NCBI GenBank assembly: GCA_016288215.1 | Contig: JAEEYQ010000028.1 | Span: forward strand, 1 to 34,697 | Reading direction: 5' to 3' | From: Lentisphaeria bacterium | GTDB taxonomy: Bacteria; Verrucomicrobiota; Lentisphaeria; Oligosphaerales; Oligosphaeraceae | Length of the DNA: 34,697 bases | Shown: one piece after another, positions 8,101 through 14,402 of the stretch | How positions within the stretch are numbered: position 1 is the stretch's first letter | Layout of the letters: each line of letters starts with the position of its first letter | Notes under the pieces: model-generated | What the model was told of the DNA's origin: nothing | What the model saw: only the letters and a program-made list of their open reading frames with translations | Database searches by the model: none | Translations under genes and position numbers: made by a program

Positions 8101-8733
8101 CGCGGCTTCGACGTCAAGGAGGGCATCGGCGGCATGTTCAACGGCATGCGCACGTTCCATTATTTCTCCCTGCCGGACCAGAACCATATGAACGACGTGG
8201 AAAGGGGCAGCGGCCCCCGCCGCCGACTCTTCTTCAAATGCGAGACCTATGGCATCTACTGGAGCACGGCGCATGTCCATTTCATCAATAAGAAGCAAGC
8301 GCGCTCCGATGGAATGCACATCCGCTATCCCCGCTTTGGAGATGTCTGTGAATCCATTGCCCATGGGGCATCGCTTTTTCGCTCTTACTTCACCTCGAAA
8401 ACCGCTTCGGGCATCCGAAAGGAGAATTTGCCTCCTACTGTGAAAATGGCATTGAGCAATGCCGAGATTGCACTTCGGGAGAATGGTTTCGTGGATATGG
8501 CGAATAAGCTTGATTTCAAGACGGTTTTCGATGGCGGCGGCGTGTTGCGGCTTCTTGATAATTTACAGGTCGCCCTTCGCCAAATGTCCGAGGAAGATGC
8601 CCTTAGGGCCGCAGGTATTTTGATGCCTTTCATTGATCAGGTTGATGAAGCCTTAATGCCTTTAGGCGGTGACATCCACATGCGCATGGGCAACGAAATC
8701 ATGATTGACGCCAAGGACTTCGGGATACAATAA
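5140..8733 (+). CDS. Giant putative type III secreted effector, unknown fold
   Basis: A protein of about 1197 residues not assigned to any known family. It has no signal peptide and no convincing membrane segments. AAGGG (5126-5130) suits the ATG at 5140; an in-frame ATG at 5131 would add three residues but abuts that motif. Residues 1-60 are Ser/Thr/Ala-rich and amphipathic, like secretion and chaperone-binding regions. Residues ~90-440 are mostly helical. Residues ~440-620 contain an island with possible phosphoryl-transfer residues: Lys500 (LEAKF), Asp545-Arg546 (TADRDG), Asn555 (GQNKG) and Asp567 (AIDPGHS). Residues ~900-1050 include LMYRGSF (Arg942), TST (968-970) and FKCETYG (Glu1035). 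The chaperone-like gene lies 81 bases upstream. Base composition matches the neighbours. The effector call rests on context; a large non-secreted regulator is possible. Confidence 0.55.
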   Translation: MPINLETFRTVANSAFFTSRDIAISGKGTQASARLGNYVFSAGKSANVAVMKAFKEALEKEYGTLGTHAFDTIVGARAQMKKSLRACDVKAVLSNIPQIRHNRLVGEINRQLDINPKMLQLTKEENEAVRAEIAANPEAGLNMESLKTMQDISRAAAKRIEQAISKAADGAEGIGHKDLGMATVDQENVDPKDPVGLKQLKTIFKKGSTSVEDQIKKGKLGTGMRVNRSSTNPVLLESLKSNGVEPGFIYRNDWSQNDTRGFMADINSEASRHALDVLKEQNPEFAKQCEGKSLRAQIMLAGRAHPAVMAAVAEFVIEEAISALRDEQSLRNHPFKDLAQAMKFRIGEHNLQRLAGHVSDARNAELLKEVKLELFNEIRDAVMGVKEGSDFYTFSPVFKHFTERHILKLDYNEQDRWKTGATSHKGTFMRPERILASRKPILGQIYRIQTAASADSISAGAVTEALANDLTRLAGIPSQELTIARGQYSDGHPKLMLEAKFAKGYKDMEAGYIKDGRIVRPPDAPKDLTLEGLGKYKAFFLLTADRDGVGKRGQNKGFVDGKFFAIDPGHSLEGNGKYLEVADDFSFKDTYGKSTKPRFNNFSIFDDDTRFAKLEGLVKLREIAQSGAFDRLFDDYLTTFSPDEEGISDAEKTLRLKIKEEIKQKRTEFDQSLKKLLNVGGKQLELYDDLAEDGPEMQEKAINTLSHLEMLTSPTTWVSKKGQVALNHLEVKQETRVPWNAYAEGDNMVYFCDKPLDYSTMKLVESVAKSAGVHYEFDNYGNSRIVVPKADAEKFFAAFSEENVQKLTHPEEYAARKMGGDPLAVAKDYSPKPFVHTPDPRPPMKADELPPSLDVRLPTGKIVKLPKLHYETMATKTSKYSRPRNEGELRASLESRIRRGYEIMNALLTGKTMRFDATEDNIAAFTLALHTAALSKGELMYRGSFSIQDPQGTIARWLDSNPDIYLRTSTHAKPYQNLQVDGHLNMPRGFDVKEGIGGMFNGMRTFHYFSLPDQNHMNDVERGSGPRRRLFFKCETYGIYWSTAHVHFINKKQARSDGMHIRYPRFGDVCESIAHGASLFRSYFTSKTASGIRKENLPPTVKMALSNAEIALRENGFVDMANKLDFKTVFDGGGVLRLLDNLQVALRQMSEEDALRAAGILMPFIDQVDEALMPLGGDIHMRMGNEIMIDAKDFGIQ

Positions 8734-8802
8734 GACATTCTTGCTTTCATCTGAAAGACGGCTTGGAGAACGCCCTTCTGCGAAACCTTTTTTTTGCAAT
8801 TA

Positions 8803-8997
8803 AAGTGGGACGGGAGATGGGAAAGTGAAAAGTGGGACGGGAGACGAGAGACGAGAGACGAGAAAAGTGAAAAGTGAAAAGCGAAGAGCGAAGAGCGAAA
8901 AGTGGAAGTAACGATTCCTCAGAGATTTACGCGTCTCCCGTCTCTCGTCTCCCGTCTCCTGTCTCCCGTCTCCCGTCCTGCAAAAGTGAAAAGAGTT
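8803..8997. repeat. Complete heptad element: purine arm, core, pyrimidine arm
   Basis: Left arm (8803-8901) is a chain of 7-nt units including CGGGAGA, GTGAAAA, GGGAGAC, GAGAGAC and GCGAAGA. The core, GTGGAAGTAACGATT and onward (8902-8930), matches the core at 137-170. Right arm (8931-8977) is GTCTCCC-type heptads, complementary to the GGGAGAC units of the left arm, so the whole can fold into a long stem. A run of eight T at 8788-8795 just before it may end transcription of the effector gene. The element lies between convergent genes. Confidence 0.85.
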
Positions 8998-9027
8998 ACT
9001 AGTCGGCAAGAAAGACAGGCGAAGCTC

Positions 9028-9255
9028 TCATTTGGCAAGTTCCTCAAAGGACTTGGCATAGCGTTTTCCGACCTTTTCGATGGCAGAATGCACCGCCGTG
9101 GCGTTGTCCTTGTTCCTAATGGGCGTTAGAATAAGGGCGGTTCCGTCCGTGCTTACATCAAAAACCGTGTTCGCATCCGCGTTGAGAAGTTCAAGAATAG
9201 GACGTTCAATGACGATGGCGAGGCTGTTGCCGTGTCGTGTGAGAGTCTTTTGCAT
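9028..9255 (-). CDS. AbrB/MazE-like DNA-binding protein (orphan antitoxin?)
   Basis: A 75-residue protein of the AbrB/MazE/SpoVT swapped-hairpin DNA-binding type. The pattern is MQKTLTRHGNSLAIVIERPILELL, then a strand pair ending in TDGTALILTP, as in antitoxins and small transition-state regulators. The C-terminal tail (about residues 47-75, charged helix) is where antitoxins usually bind a toxin. The frame extends 25 codons upstream to 9330, but homology begins at the ATG at 9253-9255. No toxin gene lies on either side: the next gene on this strand upstream is the DUF4091 protein, and downstream is the repeat element. It is therefore either an orphan antitoxin, a remnant of a lost pair, or a free-standing regulator. 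Confidence 0.75.
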   Translation of the reverse strand: MQKTLTRHGNSLAIVIERPILELLNADANTVFDVSTDGTALILTPIRNKDNATAVHSAIEKVGKRYAKSFEELAK

Positions 9256-9272
9256 GTTGATTATCCGGCTTG

Positions 9273-9310
9273 ACAATGTTGTGTTATAACAATGTATATA
9301 CAACTGTAAT
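9273..9310 (-). promoter_or_regulatory. Likely promoter/operator of the AbrB/MazE-like gene
   Basis: AT-rich segment just upstream of the gene. It carries a direct repeat ACAATGT (9273-9279 and 9289-9295) around TTATAAC, plus a TTACAG/TATAAC pair 15 bases apart on the minus strand. AbrB/MazE-type proteins usually bind their own promoters. The boxes are weak matches, so the call is tentative. Confidence 0.3.
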
Positions 9311-9359
9311 ACATGCAACGGAGATTGCAAGCCGAAATAGGGTTTTATGCGTCGTTAGT

Positions 9360-11519
9360 CTATTTGCCCTGTTCGATCCGCGACAGCAAAGCGGCGCGAA
9401 CCGCCTCGATGACCTCTGGCAGTTCCGGCCGGTTGAAGGCGGCGAAGACACGCTCCGCCAAGGCTCGCGTCTCGTCAGGGGCGATTTCGGCGGCCTTGGC
9501 GAGCAGGAGATAGTCCTCCAGACCGGCGGCGAACATGCGGAGGCGGCGGCTGGGCGTGTGGCGGCCGTTGGCGAAATAGCACATCCCCCAGTTGTTCTCT
9601 CCGGGTTTGGGGCGGAATTTCATCTCAAGGCTGCTCCAGAAGCTGATGCCCTGATCGCCGTCTAGCCAGGAGATGTAGGGCATGACGCGGTAGCGCTCCA
9701 GCGGGTAGGTGGCGGTGCTGTCGCAGTCGTAGACCCACACGGGATGGGTGGCGCGCATGGCCTTCAGCTGGGGGAGGTATTGTTCGCGCTGCTCAGTGCG
9801 CTGCCGCAGATGAGGGCACCAGTAGTCGATGACGGGGGCGAATTTCGCGATGTCCTCGAAATTGGGGGCGACGGTGTCACTGAAGATTTTCACCTCGGGA
9901 TGGGTGGCCTTGATGGCCTTTGCGACGCGGTAGAACTCGTCGCTGAGGGTCTCGTCGTAGATGTGGAGGTGCCAGCGGTCCATCGGCCAGTTGCGGGAGG
10001 CCAGCTCCTTCTCCAAGCGGTCCAGCCATGCGTCGAACTCCGGCCGCCATTCGTGGGCCTCTCGCACGAACCAGACCTCGACATGCAGCTCGCTGGTGTC
10101 GTGCAGCCCATGGCGGTCGATGGTGTCGATCATGTCATGAAGCAACTTGAAATCGTTCGGGCTGTGCAGGGTGACCACGAAGGTATTGATGCGCATCTCG
10201 TGGAGCCACGCCATCCGGTCGTCGTAGGCGGCCATGTTGAAGTCCCAGACGAAGGTGCGCACGGGCAGGGTGTCGGGCAGCCGATAGTCCAGCACACGGA
10301 AACTCCATGGCAGCCGCCGTTCCGGAAGTCGTTTGTCCACAGGCGATAGCACCAATGTCCCTTCATAGGAACCCGGCGGCAGCTTTCGGGCGGAGGCCTC
10401 CAGCATGAAGCCCGTCTGTTCGCCGCTTCCTAGCTCGAGAAGGGAGTCCATCGTGTAGTCCACGGGGATGTCGGGCACGCCGTCCATCCAATGGAGTTGC
10501 CGCAGCGTGATGGCGTTGGCGGCCGCTCCGTCGGCATCCAGCCGGATCTGATAGGTCATCTGTTCATAGAAGTCGTTGGAAATCAACAGGATTGCGCCGG
10601 CATGGCCATTGGCGCAAGTCTTCGGCGACCACGCCGTCGCATTCTCCGGCTCGAAGACGCTACGCTTTCCGAAAACCGCCATTTCGGGAAGGAGGCGCCA
10701 GCGGAAGGCCGTATCCAGCAGCCCGCGCTCAATTACGGGAAGCTGCTCCAGTTCCAGCTCGCCGCGAAGCAATGCGTCCAGCTGCTCCGCCAATTTCAGC
10801 CGCGCCTGCACGGTAGGGGCCGCGTCCAGGCCGGCCTGCCGATAGCGGACGACTTCGCGACGAAGCGTCTCGCGCATGAGCTCCACGTCAAAGGAGAAGC
10901 ATTTGTGGAGACGTTCTGACGGAATCGACAACGCCGTCAGCGGCGTGGGCGCGTCCTTCAAAATGGAGGCTTCGCCATCGGCCAGATGCTCCACCACGAT
11001 GCGGTCGACGATGGCCCACGCCCCTGTGCTGTAATAGTCGTAACCCACTGCAATGGAGATGAAATCAGCCGCCTCGCGGCGTGGCAGCTCCGCCGTGATG
11101 GTGCTCCGACGATACGCTTCGCCTTCTCCTGAACGCTTCGTGAATTTCTGGCAGAAGCCGCCGACAGTGATGCCCTCGCAGATGCAGACGCTTGTCCGGC
11201 CGGGCAGGTTGGACTGCACAAAGGCGGTGACGCGCATCTTGCCGCCGGAGGGAACCTCATGGGCTGGCACGTCGCAAATCAGGTAACCCCAGCTCTTTGC
11301 GGTAGGCGCATAGAGCATGTACGGATGCACCGCCGCGCCGTTCCGCTCCGCCGTGACGAAGCCGCCCTCTGTCGATAAGTCCCCGAAGCGGATGAACTTG
11401 AGTTCGTCCGGAAGTGTCCCCGATGTGAAGGCAAAGTCCCGTAGAACTTTTGTAAATGCTTGTGGCGCAATGAGTTGTAATAAAAACAAGAGTAAGGCTA
11501 TAGTAAAATGTCTTTTCAT
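9360..11519 (-). CDS. Secreted DUF4091 (glycoside hydrolase-like) protein
   Basis: A 719-residue exported protein. The start is placed at the ATG at 11517-11519, where a signal peptide begins (MKRHFTIALLLFLLQLIAPQ); the frame extends 25 codons further up without export features. An N-terminal beta-rich part (to about residue 230) is followed by a domain with the sequence style of a (beta/alpha)8 barrel: VWDFNMAAYDDRMAWLHEM, WHLHIYDETL, VKIFSDT, YISWLDGDQGISFWSS. It ends with the DUF4091 block, GRHTPSRRLRMFAAGLEDYLLL, typical of proteins acting on polysaccharides in PVC and Bacteroidota bacteria. The substrate is unknown. It lies downstream of the DUF4838 gene on the same strand, so the two may serve the same glycan. 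Confidence 0.8.
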   Translation of the reverse strand: MKRHFTIALLLFLLQLIAPQAFTKVLRDFAFTSGTLPDELKFIRFGDLSTEGGFVTAERNGAAVHPYMLYAPTAKSWGYLICDVPAHEVPSGGKMRVTAFVQSNLPGRTSVCICEGITVGGFCQKFTKRSGEGEAYRRSTITAELPRREAADFISIAVGYDYYSTGAWAIVDRIVVEHLADGEASILKDAPTPLTALSIPSERLHKCFSFDVELMRETLRREVVRYRQAGLDAAPTVQARLKLAEQLDALLRGELELEQLPVIERGLLDTAFRWRLLPEMAVFGKRSVFEPENATAWSPKTCANGHAGAILLISNDFYEQMTYQIRLDADGAAANAITLRQLHWMDGVPDIPVDYTMDSLLELGSGEQTGFMLEASARKLPPGSYEGTLVLSPVDKRLPERRLPWSFRVLDYRLPDTLPVRTFVWDFNMAAYDDRMAWLHEMRINTFVVTLHSPNDFKLLHDMIDTIDRHGLHDTSELHVEVWFVREAHEWRPEFDAWLDRLEKELASRNWPMDRWHLHIYDETLSDEFYRVAKAIKATHPEVKIFSDTVAPNFEDIAKFAPVIDYWCPHLRQRTEQREQYLPQLKAMRATHPVWVYDCDSTATYPLERYRVMPYISWLDGDQGISFWSSLEMKFRPKPGENNWGMCYFANGRHTPSRRLRMFAAGLEDYLLLAKAAEIAPDETRALAERVFAAFNRPELPEVIEAVRAALLSRIEQGK

Positions 11520-11679
11520 GATGGTCAGCTTTATCCCCAAACAACAGGTGGACTTTTGGAGCAATATAAATAAGGGCATGTGACCTATCTTCAATACATC
11601 ACATGCCTCTTATTTAGTATTCCGCCATCTGGCCGACACGCTATATTTAGTGTGCAGGACAGATGACCGAATATAAACT

Positions 11680-11731
11680 ATTCAGAAAGGGGCTGAATGC
11701 TGTCTTTCAGACAGGTGCCGTCTTCAGACGG
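11680..11731 (-). terminator. Three consecutive hairpins after the DUF4838 gene
   Basis: Past the DUF4838 stop at 11772, three perfect 6-bp stems follow one another: CCGTCT/AGACGG (11718-11731), CTGTCT/AGACAG (11700-11714) and ATTCAG/CTGAAT (11680-11698). The last is followed on the minus strand by AGTTTATATT. Together they probably end or stabilise the transcript. The rest of the 250-base gap to the DUF4091 start shows nothing else. Confidence 0.45.
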
Positions 11732-11771
11732 AGAATCGGAAAAACACTCTAAACCGTTACAAATCAAGTTG

Positions 11772-14207
11772 CTATTTGAAAGCATGGGAACGGCCATAGG
11801 GATTGTCATCAGGAATGAGGTTGACAATCTGCTTCGGCGTCCGTTCGCCATCGGAGCCCACCAAATAGGCTCCGGCATAGATGCCACCCATGTTCGCCAC
11901 ATTTAACACTCTTATTGCTAGGAGGTTAGGAGCGAAGCCCAAACGAAGGATGTCTGTGACTTCCTGAACGTAGGGATAGTTCCATGCTTCGTCAGGTGTC
12001 AGTCCTGTGCTTTCCGTCGTCTGTTCCCGCAGGGGTGTTCCGTTGAAGGTGAACCAGGCGAATTCATCAATGCCAGGTATCACCAAATACCAGTGGGAGT
12101 GGGCCTTAGGGGCATTTAGCATGAAATGTTGCCGGAACACACAGTTACCCTTTTCCATGTCAATGCCTTGATCCCTCCATCCCTTTCCTATGCTCGCGTT
12201 GTAGTCCAGCCAACCACTTTCGTCCACGTTGTCTCCCATGGCTGCCGCAGCCTCTGCCTTCACATTGTCTCCTGTCAGGGCGCCATTGCCGATGGCCTTC
12301 ACCTTCCACATGGCGTCCAGCCGGACGACGGTGGCACCATCAATCTCGAAAAGGACCTGTCGCGGGGCCTTGCTTTGGGCTTTGGGAAACTTCTCCAGAA
12401 AATCCACCAGCTTGCCATTGGTCTTTTCGGCAATGGTGACTGTGTCGTTGGCCTTGGCGATGCGCTTCAGCCTTTCCCTCAGCTGGTCATAGTCCCCTCT
12501 GTCAACGCCGTGAAGAAGTTGTCGGCCCATGAGGGCGTAGATGACGGGCATCTCGTCCCGATCAATGCGATCCTGAATAACCTTGTCATTCCCTGCTAAC
12601 ACATGTGCTTGTCGGAAAAGGACTTCGGCAGCACCAAGGAAGTCATCCGTCAAAAATGGGGCATCAAAGCCATAGCGGATGTCCACATCATTCATAGGAG
12701 ACTGGCCGGCGAACACGTCATTACGGTTTTCCAATAACATATAATATGTCAGCATAGGTTCTGCGGCGGGGCCGAAATAGGCGACGGCGAAGTCTCTCAT
12801 CAGTTCTTTCCAATCCAGATTCGGATTCCACATGAGCTTGCTATACATCCATGCCCGCAGCCGGTCCCGCTCGGAGGCATGGGCATCGGGGTGATAGGCC
12901 CCTTGGGTCATGAGCCCCTTCACGTTGTTCTCAATCCAGAAGCGGATGTTGTCTTGGACGACGGCCAGATTGGGAAGGGGAATGAGGTAATGGTCGTAAT
13001 TGAGCGAATAGTCCCATATATACATGGGGCTGAGGGGTTTCCAGCGTGAAATATCCATGACGACCTGTGAATCGTTGCGGACTGGTATCAGACAGTGTCG
13101 CCATGCATTCTTCGTGTTGCAGTATTCCATGCAGACATTGGGCTCTGGCCGGATGGTCTTCGGGGGCACTTCCGTCTCCAGATAGGCAAAGGTCATGATG
13201 CGGATGTTTGGGTATTTCTCTCCGATGCCTCTGGCCACCCGGTTGACAAGCGTGAGCAGGCTGGCTGCGTCCGTGCCCTCCCGTTCATTGATGGCTTTGC
13301 ATTCGGGGCATTGACAGGTGCCACCGCCATCTTTCTTCGAGACATGGACGATTTTGGGCTCGCCGTCCCGTTCCGTGATTTCCTTTTCGATTTTGGCGAG
13401 CAGAACGCGAATGAGCTCATCAGCCAACTCCGAATTGGTCTCACAATGCTGCCGCGAACCGAACCGTTCACCATTGGGGCGCATCTCAAACCAGTCCGGA
13501 TGGTCCTTGAAATATTTTGAGGCCGGAATCAGGTCGGGCAATGTGTGGCAGAATCCCATGGCCTTATAGTAGCCTCCGCTTTCCGGCGGTGGACCGGAAT
13601 TTGGGGAATCCGTTCGATTTCGCAGAGACCATTCCATATAGAAACTGATGGTCATGAACGGCTCCCGCCATTCCAGAACCGGTGTGTGGGTGCGAGAGCA
13701 GGGGATGAAAGACAGTGGCGCAGACGGCAGACGCTCCTGCTGTCGGTCCCAATAGCGATAGCCCAAATCCTCTTCAAGGAAGGTGTAAATGGCGTTGACA
13801 AGGCCGCGATGAGAGCCACCCTGCATCTCAATGGAACCATCTTCCCGTGCCTGAATAGATATGCCATCAAAGCCCACGCCATCAGGTATTTGGCCACTGC
13901 GGACAGTTGTGCCCACACGAAGTTCGGGACCACGTTGGGGCTGGCTGTCGTCCACAGTCTCAAAGGTCCAAGGTCCAAAGCTGTTCAGTCTGTCCTGTAA
14001 CTCCTTTGCGGCATAGCGCTCCTTTGCAGATGCCTCCTTGGGCAGGACGATGCGGTAGCGGGGCTGCCCCTTTTCATCCAATAGGGTCGTGGCTGGTTTC
14101 CCCACTGCCTCTTTGGGTAGCAGGGCATTCTTCCATTCCAAGATCTGGCTTTGGCTCCAGCTACTGAACAGCAGCAGGACGGCTAACATCCATAGGCGGT
14201 TTGGCAT
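11772..14207 (-). CDS. Secreted DUF4838 carbohydrate-active protein
   Basis: An 811-residue exported protein. Residues 1-20 are a signal peptide (MPNRLWMLAVLLLFSSWSQS). Residues ~50-165 form an alpha-glucuronidase/GH20-type N-terminal domain: RIVLPKEASAKERYAAKELQ and GSHRGLVNAIYTFLEEDLGYRYW are the usual landmarks. The central domain is DUF4838, shown by HPDWFEMRPNGER, the cysteine cluster CQCPECKAIN, VNRVARGIGEKYPNIRIMTFAY and the PPKTIRPEPNVCMEYC block. The last ~150 residues resemble a beta-sandwich accessory domain. Such proteins are frequent in glycan-degrading Lentisphaerota, Verrucomicrobiota and Planctomycetota and are thought to act on host or plant polysaccharides, but the reaction is not established. 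GGGGTAG precedes the start by about six bases. Confidence 0.85.
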   Translation of the reverse strand: MPNRLWMLAVLLLFSSWSQSQILEWKNALLPKEAVGKPATTLLDEKGQPRYRIVLPKEASAKERYAAKELQDRLNSFGPWTFETVDDSQPQRGPELRVGTTVRSGQIPDGVGFDGISIQAREDGSIEMQGGSHRGLVNAIYTFLEEDLGYRYWDRQQERLPSAPLSFIPCSRTHTPVLEWREPFMTISFYMEWSLRNRTDSPNSGPPPESGGYYKAMGFCHTLPDLIPASKYFKDHPDWFEMRPNGERFGSRQHCETNSELADELIRVLLAKIEKEITERDGEPKIVHVSKKDGGGTCQCPECKAINEREGTDAASLLTLVNRVARGIGEKYPNIRIMTFAYLETEVPPKTIRPEPNVCMEYCNTKNAWRHCLIPVRNDSQVVMDISRWKPLSPMYIWDYSLNYDHYLIPLPNLAVVQDNIRFWIENNVKGLMTQGAYHPDAHASERDRLRAWMYSKLMWNPNLDWKELMRDFAVAYFGPAAEPMLTYYMLLENRNDVFAGQSPMNDVDIRYGFDAPFLTDDFLGAAEVLFRQAHVLAGNDKVIQDRIDRDEMPVIYALMGRQLLHGVDRGDYDQLRERLKRIAKANDTVTIAEKTNGKLVDFLEKFPKAQSKAPRQVLFEIDGATVVRLDAMWKVKAIGNGALTGDNVKAEAAAAMGDNVDESGWLDYNASIGKGWRDQGIDMEKGNCVFRQHFMLNAPKAHSHWYLVIPGIDEFAWFTFNGTPLREQTTESTGLTPDEAWNYPYVQEVTDILRLGFAPNLLAIRVLNVANMGGIYAGAYLVGSDGERTPKQIVNLIPDDNPYGRSHAFK

Positions 14208-14300
14208 ATGAATCTACCCCATTGCAATGATTAAATGAAAAATGATTTTGGTAGATATAAGCAATGAAAAGGGTTTCATGTTTTTCCTTCTTGTTGTGTG

Positions 14301-14346
14301 AGAGGCGGGACGCGAAAAGTGAAAAATGAAAGGTAAAAAGAGGGAA
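14301..14346. repeat. Purine heptad array between DUF4838 and fkp genes
   Basis: A short chain of 7-nt units (AGGCGGG, ACGCGAA, AAGTGAA, AAATGAA, AGGTAAA, AAGAGGG) of the AGAGTGA family lies in the 174-base gap between the two genes, just before the fkp terminator hairpin. The units are more diverged than those at the window start. Confidence 0.6.
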
Positions 14347-14402
14347 AAACTCAACGAATGAGATGGGACTGCGTTTGCCGTTTAGAGCAGGGCGCAGTCC
14401 CA
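14347..14402 (-). terminator. Terminator overlapping the 3' end of fkp
   Basis: A perfect 10-bp stem (TGGGACTGCG at 14364-14373, CGCAGTCCCA at 14393-14402) with a 19-nt loop contains the fkp stop codon in its loop. On the minus strand it is followed by a second small hairpin (CTCA-TTCGT-TGAG) and a TTTTT run. Transcript ending here would separate fkp from the DUF4838 gene. Confidence 0.5.
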
